A stretch of 64,000 nt of DNA from contig NZ_CP177163.1 in assembly GCF_046736075.1 (NCBI RefSeq), positions 3,658,001-3,722,000 on the forward strand. The letters are read 5' to 3'. The notes under the pieces were generated by a model. The model ran no database searches. It was not told the origin of the DNA and was given only the letters and a program-made list of their open reading frames with translations. Numbering within the stretch: the first letter of the stretch is position 1; every line of letters starts with the position of its first letter. Source of the stretch: Stenotrophomonas sp046736075 (GTDB lineage Bacteria > Pseudomonadota > Gammaproteobacteria > Xanthomonadales > Xanthomonadaceae). This document shows, in pieces, positions 1-8,072 of this stretch. The position numbers and the translations under genes were made by a program.

Positions 1-2282
1 AGCAGGTGCACGTTGGCGCGCATCGCCTTCAGCGCTTCCTTCTGGCGCACACCGAAGCGCTGCTCCTCATCGACCACCACCAGGCCCAGGTCCTTGAACT
101 TCACGTCCGGTTGCAGCAGGCGATGGGTGCCGATGATCACATCGATGGTGCCGGCGGCGACCTTCTCCAGCTCGGCCTTGATTTCCTTGGTGGTCTTGAA
201 GCGCGACAGCACTTCCACCCGCAGCGGCCAATCGGCGAAGCGGTCGCGGAAGTTGCGGTAGTGCTGCTCGGCCAGCAGCGTGGTCGGCACCAGCACGGCC
301 ACCTGCTTGCCGGCGCTGGCGGCGGCGAACGCAGCGCGCACGGCCACTTCGGTCTTGCCGAAGCCGACGTCGCCGCAGACCACGCGGTCCATCGGCTGGC
401 TGCTGGCCAGGTCGCGCAGCGTGGCATCGATGGCGGCGAGCTGGTCCGGGGTTTCCTCGAACGGGAAGCCGGCCGCGAACGGTTCGTACATCGAGCGGTC
501 CACGTGCAGCGCCAGGCCGGCGCGGGCACGCCGGCGGGCCTGGATTTCCAGCAGCTCGGCCGCCACATCGCGAACCTTCTCGGCCGCCTTGCGCTTGGCC
601 TTGGTCCATTGCTCGCCGCCGAGCGAATGCAGCGGCGCGGTCTCCGGCGAGGCGCCGGAGTACCGGCTGATCAGGTGCAGCTGGGCGACCGGCACGTACA
701 GGCGGTCGCCCTTGGCATATTCGATTTCGAGGAATTCGCCGGGCATGCCGCCCGCGTCCAGCACGATCAGGCCACGGTAACGGCCGACGCCGTGATCCTC
801 ATGGACGATCGGCGCGCCTTCGGTGAGCTCGCCCAGGTCGCGGATGATCGCTTCGGGCTCGCGCCCGGCGCGGCGGGTGCGGCGGGTCTGGCCGGCGCGC
901 TCGGGGAACAGCTGGCGTTCGGTCAGGACCGCCAGCGCCGGTTCGTCCAGCGCGAAGCCGTCCTCCAGCGGTGCCACGGTGATCGCAAAGCGCAGCTCGG
1001 GCTGGGCCAGGAAGGTCGGCAGGTCGGCGACCACCGGCGGTTTCAGGTCGGCGGCCTGCAGCACTTCCAGCAGCGCCTCGCGGCGACCTGGCGAGTCGGC
1101 GGCGATCAGCACGCGCCCGGGGTAGTGGCCGATGAAGGACTTCAGCGCCTCGCCGGCCGGTGCATCGCGTGCGGCCACCGGCAACGGCGGCAGTGGCTGG
1201 TCGCCCAGTGCATGCGCGTCCGCGATGCGCGGGTGGTCGGCCGCCCACACGTCCACGCGCGGCAGTGCATTGAGGCGGCTGTTGAGTTCGTCGGGGCTGA
1301 GATACAGCTCCTGGGGCGCCAGCAGGGGCCGCTCCACATCGTGGCGGCGCTGCTCATAGCGGTTCTGGGTCTGCGCCCAGAATGCCGCAGCGGCATCGCC
1401 GACGCCCGGCGCCACCAGTGGCAGCATGTTGGGCTGCAGGTAGTCGAACAGCGTGGCGGTCTGGTCGAAGAACAGCGGCAGGTAGTACTCCACGCCGGCC
1501 GGTGCCAGGCCCGATTTCAGGTCCTGGTACAGCGCGCTGCGCCGGGTATCCACGTCGAAGCGGTCGCGCAGGGTGGCCAGCACCCGCGCCACGCTGGCAT
1601 CGTCCAGCGGCACTTCGCGGCCGGGCAGCATGCGCACCGCATCGACCTTGTCCAGCGAGCGCTGCGACTCCGGGTCGAAGGCGCGGATCGAATCGATGTC
1701 CTCGTCCAGCAGTTCCACCCGCAGCGGCGCATCGGCGCCCATCGGATAGACGTCGAGCAGGCCGCCGCGCACGGCGAAATCGCCCGGGTCCATCACCTGC
1801 GGCACGTTGCGGTAGCCGGCCGATTCCAGGCGGCGTTTTTCCGCGTCCAGGTCCAGGCGCTGGCCGACCTTCAGGTCGAAGCTGCCACCCACGATGTACT
1901 TCAGCGGGGCCAGGTGCTGCAGCAGGGTCTGCACCGGCACCACCACGATGCCGCGCGTCAGCGTGGGCAGGTGGTGCAGTGCCGCCAGGCGCTGGGAGAT
2001 GATGTCCGGGTGCGGGCTGAACGCGTCGTACGGCAGGGTTTCCCAGTCCGGGAAGGCCACCACCGGCAGGTCCGCGTTGCTGCCCAGCAGGGTGCGCAGG
2101 TCCGCTTCGATCTGGTTGGCGCCGTGGTTGTCGCGGGCGATGACCAGCAACGGCCCGTCATGGGCCTGCGCGGCACGCGCGACATACCACGCCAGCGCGG
2201 TGGCCGAAGCGGGAGCGCGCCACCAGGCGCGGAGCTGTCCGGAACGTGGCAGCGGCGGTGCGGGATGGGAGGTGCGTGACAT
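1..2282 (-). CDS. mfd: Transcription-repair coupling factor Mfd, partial (C-terminal part beyond window edge)
   Basis: ATP-dependent translocase that removes RNA polymerase stalled at DNA lesions and recruits UvrA. The reading frame begins at the ATG at 2282 (MSRTSHPAPPLP) and stays open to base 1, about 760 codons of the usual 1150. The N-terminal part is the UvrB-like damage-handover module. Near the window edge the translocase motifs are clear: Walker A GDVGFGKTEVAVR (about 340-390) and motif II DEEQRFGV, followed by KEALKAMRANVHL. The sequence stops just before the TATPIPRTL motif expected in the family. The call rests on family motifs and is firm. The neighbour upstream on the same strand is an acetyltransferase. 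Confidence 0.96.
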   Translation of the reverse strand, partial: MSRTSHPAPPLPRSGQLRAWWRAPASATALAWYVARAAQAHDGPLLVIARDNHGANQIEADLRTLLGSNADLPVVAFPDWETLPYDAFSPHPDIISQRLAALHHLPTLTRGIVVVPVQTLLQHLAPLKYIVGGSFDLKVGQRLDLDAEKRRLESAGYRNVPQVMDPGDFAVRGGLLDVYPMGADAPLRVELLDEDIDSIRAFDPESQRSLDKVDAVRMLPGREVPLDDASVARVLATLRDRFDVDTRRSALYQDLKSGLAPAGVEYYLPLFFDQTATLFDYLQPNMLPLVAPGVGDAAAAFWAQTQNRYEQRRHDVERPLLAPQELYLSPDELNSRLNALPRVDVWAADHPRIADAHALGDQPLPPLPVAARDAPAGEALKSFIGHYPGRVLIAADSPGRREALLEVLQAADLKPPVVADLPTFLAQPELRFAITVAPLEDGFALDEPALAVLTERQLFPERAGQTRRTRRAGREPEAIIRDLGELTEGAPIVHEDHGVGRYRGLIVLDAGGMPGEFLEIEYAKGDRLYVPVAQLHLISRYSGASPETAPLHSLGGEQWTKAKRKAAEKVRDVAAELLEIQARRRARAGLALHVDRSMYEPFAAGFPFEETPDQLAAIDATLRDLASSQPMDRVVCGDVGFGKTEVAVRAAFAAASAGKQVAVLVPTTLLAEQHYRNFRDRFADWPLRVEVLSRFKTTKEIKAELEKVAAGTIDVIIGTHRLLQPDVKFKDLGLVVVDEEQRFGVRQKEALKAMRANVHL

Positions 2283-2329
2283 GAACCGCCGATTTTAGCA
2301 GACCGCGCGGCCACGACCGTGGACGCCGT

Positions 2330-2354
2330 ATTGCCGGCCAGCGGCCGGCACTAC
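2330..2354 (-). repeat. GTAG-type REP stem-loop (SMAG-like), copy 1 of a tandem pair
   Basis: Read on the minus strand this is GTAG followed by a GC-rich hairpin, TGCCGGCC-GCT-GGCCGGCA. It is identical to the unit at 2357-2381, two bases away. Such GTAG-headed hairpins are the known SMAG/REP family of Stenotrophomonas. It lies between mfd and the acetyltransferase gene. Confidence 0.85.
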
Positions 2355-2356
2355 GC

Positions 2357-2381
2357 ATTGCCGGCCAGCGGCCGGCACTAC
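2357..2381 (-). repeat. GTAG-type REP stem-loop (SMAG-like), copy 2 of a tandem pair
   Basis: Same 25-base sequence as the adjacent copy. On the minus strand the GTAG begins one base after the TGA stop of the acetyltransferase gene, so the hairpin would lie at the very 3' end of that reading frame in the mRNA. Confidence 0.85.
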
Positions 2382-2382
2382 G

Positions 2383-2928
2383 TCAGCTGTCGAGCTCGAG
2401 CACCATGCGCACCAGACCGGGCGTGCCCTGCGGATGCGGTACGGGCTGGAAGCCCAGCGAGGCGGCCAGTTGCTTCATCGGCTCGTTCTCTTCGGCCACA
2501 TCGCCGTAGAGACGGTCCAGGTACTTGCCGCGCGCCCACTTGACCAGCTTGCGCATCAACTGCCGGCCCAGACCCTGGCCGACCAGGAAGCGGCTGACCA
2601 GGATGGCGTACTCGGCTTCGCGGGTGCCCTGGATGATCGACGCGCGGGCCACGGCGCCGACCACGGCCTCACCGGCCGGCAGCGATTCCGCAGCGACCAG
2701 GGTGATTTCGCTCTTGGGATTGGGGTGGGTCAGGCGCTGCGTGGTTTCCGGCGACAGTTCGGTCACCGACTGCAGGAAACGGTCGCGGATCTCTTCCGGG
2801 CCGAACAGGCTGAAGGCGGCGTGCAGGGGCGCACCGTCTTCCGGGCGGATCGGGCGGATCAACAGCTCATGGCCGCTGGGGGCCTTGAAGGTCTCGTGCC
2901 AGGGCGGCATGCGGTTACGGGTAGCCAT
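2383..2928 (-). CDS. GNAT-family N-acetyltransferase
   Basis: Predicted acetyl-CoA-dependent acetyltransferase of 181 residues. The segment RPIRPEDGAPLHAAFSLF followed by EEIRDRF resembles the acetyltransferase domain of Pat-type protein lysine acetylases. The acetyl-CoA loop is visible as VGQGLGRQLM and the C-terminal half ends in ASLGFQ. The ATG at 2928 is preferred over the in-frame ATG at 2964 because AAGGAA lies eight bases before it. The substrate cannot be told from sequence. The stop codon is followed at once by two REP hairpins. Confidence 0.85.
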   Translation of the reverse strand: MATRNRMPPWHETFKAPSGHELLIRPIRPEDGAPLHAAFSLFGPEEIRDRFLQSVTELSPETTQRLTHPNPKSEITLVAAESLPAGEAVVGAVARASIIQGTREAEYAILVSRFLVGQGLGRQLMRKLVKWARGKYLDRLYGDVAEENEPMKQLAASLGFQPVPHPQGTPGLVRMVLELDS

Positions 2929-3022
2929 ACCGGTGGTTCCTTGGTGGTCTTCGGATTCTCGCATCCCCGGGGCCGCCTTCCGTGAACGGAACGCTCACAG
3001 GCCGCCGCCCCGGCGGAGGGGC

Positions 3023-3880
3023 TCATTCGGCCTGCTTGAGCCACTGCAGGCGGGTCGAGGCGCCCGCCTCGCCCAGGTGCTGCTTCAGCGCCGGCATGGC
3101 CGGGGCCAGGATCTGGTCGAACTGCCACGGCGGGTTGAGCAGCAGCATGCCGCTGCCATTCAGGCGCAGCGGGGAGTCGTCGGGCCGGATCAGCAGCTCG
3201 GCGGTCAGCGCCGAGCGGACCGGCAGGGCCACCGCCTTGCGCAGGAAGTGCAGGATGCTGCGGCGCTGCTTGATCGGGAACCAGATCGCGAACGTGGCCT
3301 GCGGCCAGCGCCCCAGGATCTCGGTCACCGAGGCCAGGATGCGCTGGTACTCGGCGTCCTGCGCCTCGTAGGGCGGGTCGATCAGGACCAGGCCGCGGCC
3401 GATCTTGACCCCGTTGGCCTTGGGCGGCAGCAGGGCCTTGTTCTGGGCGTAGCCATCGGCGTGGTACACCCCGACCCGGGCGTCATGGGCGAACAGGGCC
3501 TTCAGCGAGGCCACTTCATCGTCCTGCACTTCGCAGACCGCCATGCGGTCCTGCTCGCGCAGCGTCTGGGCGGTGAGCAGCGGCGAGCCGGGGTAGCTGA
3601 TCATGGCCCCGACCGGGTTGTCGGCCTGGACCGCTTTGAGGTAACGCTCGATCACGGCCGGCAGCTGCGGCTGGGCCATCAGGCGCATCACCCCGTCCTC
3701 GGCCTCCAGGGTCTTGCGGCTTTCCTCGCTGGCCAGCAGGTAGCGGCCGGCGCCGCCGTGGGTATCGAGCACGAAGAACGGACTGTCCTTGCGCTTGAAG
3801 GTGTCGAGCAGGGCAAGCTGGACGACGTGCTTGAGCACGTCGGCATGGTTGCCGGCATGGAAGGCGTGGCGGTAGTTCAT
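3023..3880 (-). CDS. rlmJ: 23S rRNA (adenine-2030-N6)-methyltransferase RlmJ
   Basis: Modifies A2030 of 23S rRNA. The 285-residue protein starts MNYRHAFHAGNHADVLKH, the hallmark N-terminus of the family. It contains the SAM-site segment LDTHGGAGRY and the catalytic LIDPPYE motif (DPPY in place of the canonical NPPY, as usual in RlmJ). The frame stays open upstream, but the conserved N-terminus places the start at 3880. It is divergent from creB, with only 45 bases between the two starts. Confidence 0.95.
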   Translation of the reverse strand: MNYRHAFHAGNHADVLKHVVQLALLDTFKRKDSPFFVLDTHGGAGRYLLASEESRKTLEAEDGVMRLMAQPQLPAVIERYLKAVQADNPVGAMISYPGSPLLTAQTLREQDRMAVCEVQDDEVASLKALFAHDARVGVYHADGYAQNKALLPPKANGVKIGRGLVLIDPPYEAQDAEYQRILASVTEILGRWPQATFAIWFPIKQRRSILHFLRKAVALPVRSALTAELLIRPDDSPLRLNGSGMLLLNPPWQFDQILAPAMPALKQHLGEAGASTRLQWLKQAE

Positions 3881-3925
3881 CGGCGCAGTGTACGGGGCGG
3901 GGGCGCCAGCGGCTATGCTGGGCAG

Positions 3926-4621
3926 ATGAGCCACCCCCTGCACAACGTCCTGGTGGTCGAGGACGAAACGGCCATCGCCGACACCGTTCTGTATGCGCTG
4001 CGCAGCGAAGGCTACGCCGCCCGCCATTGCCTGCTGGGCGGCGAGGCCCTGGCCCAGCTGCGCCAGCAGGCCTATGACCTGGTGGTGCTGGATGTCGGCC
4101 TGCCGGACATGAGCGGGTTCGAGGTCTGCCGCAGCCTGCGCACCTTCAGCGAGGTGCCGGTGATCTTCCTGACCGCGCGCAACGATGAATTCGACCGGGT
4201 ACTGGGCCTGGAGCTGGGGGCGGACGATTACATGGCCAAGCCGTTCTCGCCGCGCGAACTGGTGGCGCGGGTACGGGCGCGGCTGCGGCGTGCCGGCGCC
4301 GGCGCCGCTGCGGAGTCGGCCGGCTGGCAGCAGCTCGGGCGCTTTGCGATTGACCGCGAGGGCCGCCGGATCCGTTTCGGCGAGCAACCGCTGGACCTCA
4401 CCCGCTACGAGTACGCGCTGATGGCCGCGCTGCTGCAGCGCCCCGGCGCGATCCTCAGCCGTGCCCAGCTGATGGACCGCGGCTGGGACAGCGACGCCGA
4501 CAGTGCCGACCGCACCGTGGATACGCACGTGAAGACCCTGCGCGCCAAACTGCGCGCCGCGGGCGCCGATCCCGACCCGATCCGCACCCATCGCGGGCTG
4601 GGCTACGCGCTGGAGGCGTAA
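3926..4621 (+). CDS. creB: Response regulator CreB
   Basis: OmpR-type DNA-binding response regulator of 231 residues. The receiver domain contains acidic residues in VVEDE, the phospho-acceptor Asp near residue 56 (LDVGLPDMSG) and the conserved Lys in MAKPFSPREL. The C-terminal winged helix spans roughly residues 130-228 (DRTVDTHVKTLRAKL). Its partner kinase CreC follows after two bases. The CreB assignment rests on the creB-creC-creD order and the box before creD. The start is the ATG at 3926, matching the usual MSHPLHNVLVVEDE beginning. Confidence 0.94.
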   Translation: MSHPLHNVLVVEDETAIADTVLYALRSEGYAARHCLLGGEALAQLRQQAYDLVVLDVGLPDMSGFEVCRSLRTFSEVPVIFLTARNDEFDRVLGLELGADDYMAKPFSPRELVARVRARLRRAGAGAAAESAGWQQLGRFAIDREGRRIRFGEQPLDLTRYEYALMAALLQRPGAILSRAQLMDRGWDSDADSADRTVDTHVKTLRAKLRAAGADPDPIRTHRGLGYALEA

Positions 4622-4623
4622 CC

Positions 4624-6084
4624 GTGCGTCTGGGTCTCAAGCTGTTCCTGGGGTTCTTCCTGATCGTGGGGATCGCCGCGTTCTTCGTGATGCGCATCTT
4701 CGTCAACGAAGTAAAGCCGGGGGTGCGCCAGGCGATGGAGTCGACCCTGGTCGATGCGGCCAACGTGCTGGCGGAGATGGCGGCCGCCGACCTCAAGGCC
4801 GGCACCCTGCGCAATGGCACCTTCGTGACCAACCTGGCGCGCGCGCAGCGGCGCGATCCGAAGGCGATGGTGTGGCGCTTTCCCAAGCGCACGCTCGACT
4901 ACCAGGTGACCATCACCGATGCCAAGGGCATCGTGGTCTACGACTCCAGCGGCCGCGACGTCGGGCGCGACAATTCGCGCTGGAACGATGTCTACCGCAC
5001 GCTGCGCGGCGAATACGGTGCACGCTCCAGCCCGGAGACGCCGGGCGATGAAACCCACTCGGTGATGCACGTGGCCGCGCCGATCCTGGACCCGGCCGAT
5101 GGCCGCACCCTGATCGGCGTACTCAGCCTGGCCCAGCCCAACCGCAGCATCGACCCGTTCATCGCTGCCAGCCAACGCGCGATCATCAAACGCGGCGCGT
5201 GGCTGATCGGCCTGTCGGCGCTGATCGGTCTGCTGATGACGGGCTGGCTGATGCACGGCGTGAACCGCCTCAACCGCTACGCCAAGGCGGTCAGCGCGGG
5301 CGAGCCGGTGCCACCGCCGAAGCCTCGCCGCGATGAGATCGGCGACCTTGGCCAGGCGCTGGAAACCATGCGCCGCAAGCTGGAAGGCAAAGCGTATGTC
5401 GAGCAGTACGTGCAATCGCTGACCCACGAAATGAAGAGCCCGCTGGCGGCCATCCGCGGCGCGGCCGAGCTGCTGCAGGAGCCGCTGCCCGATGCCGACC
5501 GCGAACACTTCGCGCGCAGCATCCAGGGGCAGGCACAGCGCCTCACCGAGACCATCGACAAGCTGCTGGCGCTGGCCGAGGTTGAACAGCACGGCTGGCT
5601 GCAGAAGCAGGAGCGCATCGCCCTGGCACCGCTGCTGCAGGCCGCTGCCGACGCGGTGGCGGTACGCGCGCAGGCTGCCGGGGTGACGATCGCGGTGGAT
5701 GCGCCGGCCGAACCGGACCTGCACGGGGACCGCTACCTGCTGCGCCAGGCGTTGAACAACCTGCTGGAGAATGCGGTGGCCTTTGCGCCAGCCGGCAGCG
5801 CCATCGCGCTGCACGCGCGCGCGGACGACGGCGGCGTCGCGCTGCAGGTGGACGATCATGGCAGCGGCGTGCCGGACTACGCCCTGGAGCGGGTGTTCGA
5901 ACGCTTCTATTCGTTGGCGCGGCCGGCCACCGGCCAGCGCAGTTCCGGGCTCGGCCTGTCGTTCGTGCAGGAAGTGGCGCGCCTGCACGGCGGCCGTGCC
6001 AGCCTGCGCAACCGCGATGGCGGCGGTGCGCAGGCGGTGTTGTGGCTGCCGCTGCGGCCGCCGTCGGCACCGGCGCGCCGCTGA
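4624..6084 (+). CDS. creC: Sensor histidine kinase CreC
   Basis: Inner-membrane histidine kinase of 486 residues with a GTG start two bases after creB. Topology: one N-terminal membrane segment (LKLFLGFFLIVGIAAFFV), a periplasmic sensor region of about 160 residues, and a second segment near residue 185-207 (AWLIGLSALIGLLMTGWLM). A HAMP-like linker follows. The H-box is SLTHEMKSPLAAIRG with the phospho-accepting His near 268. N, G1 and G2 boxes are seen as NNLLENAV, VDDHGSGVP and GLGLSFV. It is expected to phosphorylate CreB; the signal is not visible from sequence. Confidence 0.94.
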   Translation: MRLGLKLFLGFFLIVGIAAFFVMRIFVNEVKPGVRQAMESTLVDAANVLAEMAAADLKAGTLRNGTFVTNLARAQRRDPKAMVWRFPKRTLDYQVTITDAKGIVVYDSSGRDVGRDNSRWNDVYRTLRGEYGARSSPETPGDETHSVMHVAAPILDPADGRTLIGVLSLAQPNRSIDPFIAASQRAIIKRGAWLIGLSALIGLLMTGWLMHGVNRLNRYAKAVSAGEPVPPPKPRRDEIGDLGQALETMRRKLEGKAYVEQYVQSLTHEMKSPLAAIRGAAELLQEPLPDADREHFARSIQGQAQRLTETIDKLLALAEVEQHGWLQKQERIALAPLLQAAADAVAVRAQAAGVTIAVDAPAEPDLHGDRYLLRQALNNLLENAVAFAPAGSAIALHARADDGGVALQVDDHGSGVPDYALERVFERFYSLARPATGQRSSGLGLSFVQEVARLHGGRASLRNRDGGGAQAVLWLPLRPPSAPARR

Positions 6085-6096
6085 GCCTGCAGGCAC

Positions 6097-6112
6097 TTCA
6101 CACAGACTTCAA
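6097..6112 (+). promoter_or_regulatory. Putative CreB-binding box (cre tag) upstream of creD
   Basis: TTCAC-ACAGAC-TTCAA matches the cre tag TTCAC-N6-TTCAC in nine of ten defined bases. It lies in the 92-base creC-creD gap, 65 bases before the creD ATG. In the enterobacterial system creD is the classic CreB target. The site is seen directly; its use is inferred. Confidence 0.75.
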
Positions 6113-6176
6113 CTTCAGCACAAACCCCGCACATCGGCGTGCGCGACGCTGGCGCCCTCCCAACCGAGGACGGGCG

Positions 6177-7496
6177 ATGAAATCCCTGAAGATGCTGTTG
6201 CGGTTCGCCATTGTCGGCGGGCTGATCCTGTTGCTGCTGATTCCCCTGGCGCTGATCAAAGGCGTCATCAACGAGCGCGAGGCGTACCGGAACGAGGCCT
6301 ACCAGCGCGTCGCGCAGAGCCGTGCCGGCGCGCAGACGCTGACCGGGCCGATCCGTGTGGTGCCGTGGACCGAAACCCGCGAGGTCGAGGTGGTGGATGC
6401 GGCGGGCACCAAGAAGAAGGAGAAGCAGGTCGAGCAGGGCGAGTGGCTGCAGATGCCGTCCACGCTGCAGGTGGATGGCCGGATGCAGCCGGACGAACGC
6501 CGTATCGGTCTGTTCCGCGTGCCGGTGTACAGCTGGAACGCCACCATCAGCGCCACGTTCGCCGATGACGACTATCCGGCCAAGGAAGGTCGTGTGTATG
6601 GCACGCCGTACCTCACTGTGGGGATCGCCGACGTGCGCGGCCTGGTCGGTTCGCCCACGCTGCGCGTGGATGGCAAGGCGCTGGACCTGCTGCCCGACCC
6701 GGGCCCGGTGCGCAACATCGCCACCGGCCTGCACGTGGATCTGCCGGCATTCGACGACAACCGCGGTGGCGTGCTGAAGGCCAGTACCGTGGAACTGGCC
6801 CTGGTCCTCGACGGCAGCCGCTCGCTGGCGGTGGTGCCGGTCGGCGACGACAGCCGCATCGCGCTGCGTTCGCCCTGGCCGCATCCGCTGTTCGGCGGCA
6901 GCTTCCTGCCCAACCAGCGCAAGGTGGATGCGCAGGGGTTCGATGCGCAGTGGGCGGTGTCCTCGCTGGCGTCGCGGGCGCAGCAGCAGCTGCGCAGCCG
7001 TGGCGATGTCGAGGTCGAATCGGTGAGCGTTGAACTGGTCAATCCGGTGGACGTGTACACGCAGGCCGACCGTGCCAGCAAGTACGGCATCCTGTTCATC
7101 GTGCTGACCTTCGTCGGCTTCATTCTGTTCGAGCTGATCAAGCACCTGCGCATCCACCCGCTGCAGTACCTGATGGTGGGTCTGGGCCTGGCGGTGTTCT
7201 TCCTGCTGCTGTTGAGCCTGTCCGAGCACATTCCGTTCTGGATGGCATACGCGGTGTCGGCGGTGGCCTGTATCGGTGTGCAGGCGGTCTATCTGTCTGG
7301 CGTGCTGCACAGCTGGAAGCGCGGGCTGGGCTTTGCCGCCATGCTCAGCGTGCTGTACGGCGCGCTGTACGGCCTGCTGATTTCGGAGAACAACGCGCTG
7401 CTGATGGGCTCGCTGCTGCTGTTTGGCGTGCTGGCATCGGCAATGTGGATCACCCGTCGGGTGGACTGGTACGAACTGGGCGCCAGCCTCAAGTAA
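6177..7496 (+). CDS. creD: Inner-membrane protein CreD
   Basis: CreD-family inner-membrane protein of 439 residues. It has an N-terminal transmembrane helix (MLLRFAIVGGLILLLLIPLAL), a long periplasmic domain, and a C-terminal cluster of about five membrane helices starting near residue 300 (YGILFIVLTFVGFILFELIKHL). The motif IKHLRIHPLQYLMVGLGL is characteristic of the family. GAGGA precedes the ATG at 6177. It is the third gene of the cre locus and is preceded by its own cre tag. The molecular role of CreD is not established; in other bacteria its overexpression marks CreBC activation. Confidence 0.94.
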   Translation: MKSLKMLLRFAIVGGLILLLLIPLALIKGVINEREAYRNEAYQRVAQSRAGAQTLTGPIRVVPWTETREVEVVDAAGTKKKEKQVEQGEWLQMPSTLQVDGRMQPDERRIGLFRVPVYSWNATISATFADDDYPAKEGRVYGTPYLTVGIADVRGLVGSPTLRVDGKALDLLPDPGPVRNIATGLHVDLPAFDDNRGGVLKASTVELALVLDGSRSLAVVPVGDDSRIALRSPWPHPLFGGSFLPNQRKVDAQGFDAQWAVSSLASRAQQQLRSRGDVEVESVSVELVNPVDVYTQADRASKYGILFIVLTFVGFILFELIKHLRIHPLQYLMVGLGLAVFFLLLLSLSEHIPFWMAYAVSAVACIGVQAVYLSGVLHSWKRGLGFAAMLSVLYGALYGLLISENNALLMGSLLLFGVLASAMWITRRVDWYELGASLK

Positions 7497-7510
7497 GCAC
7501 GGAGACGACG

Positions 7511-7948
7511 ATGATCACTTCCCGCCGCCTGCAGGAGCGCGCGTGCCGGGCCCTGCCGGCCCGACTGGGGCAGTGCGCGGTGCTGGCCGGGGAGGGCGCC
7601 GGCGACGGCTGGCCCTCCCCGTTGCAGGCCTTGCCGGGTGCGCGCGTCGCGCCCGGTCTGGTCCGGTTTTCGATCACGGCCGAGACCCGTTCCGCGTTGC
7701 TTGCCCGCGGCTTGGCGTTTCTGGGCGACGCGTGCGAGGCCCGCGGTGTGTTGCGGCAACCGGCGTGGTGCAGCCTGTATCGGCCGTGGCGCGAGGGCGC
7801 CGCGGCGCTGGCCGAGGCCGGTATCGATGGCCTTCCCGGCGACTGGCCGCAGTACACGCCGGTGTACGCCAGCGCCGCCCTCGACCGCAGCCGCTGGCTG
7901 ATGCTGCTGCCGGTGCAGGGCGTGCTCTGGTACGGCTGGCATGCCTGA
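7511..7948 (+). CDS. Conserved hypothetical protein downstream of creD
   Basis: Predicted 145-residue cytoplasmic protein without a signal peptide or membrane helix. GGAGA precedes the ATG at 7511, and the 14-base gap to creD suggests co-transcription with it. The sequence is rich in Trp, Arg and Ala (SLYRPWREG, GVLWYGWHA at the end). I recognise no domain. Its position makes it a candidate extra member of the CreB regulon. Confidence 0.65.
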   Translation: MITSRRLQERACRALPARLGQCAVLAGEGAGDGWPSPLQALPGARVAPGLVRFSITAETRSALLARGLAFLGDACEARGVLRQPAWCSLYRPWREGAAALAEAGIDGLPGDWPQYTPVYASAALDRSRWLMLLPVQGVLWYGWHA

Positions 7949-8072
7949 GCGCAGCGACCTGCCCCCGCGTCGACCATGACTCATGGCCCGCGGGCGGCAG
8001 GCGTTCCGCCCGCTAGACTCGCCTGTCGCGGCGCGTGCCGTGCAACGAGGGGTGGTCGAGTTGAAGCGGAGC

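Noticed and set aside
6..2279. 757-codon plus-strand frame opposite mfd
   Set aside because: It is the shadow of mfd, whose minus-strand frame shows all the family motifs.
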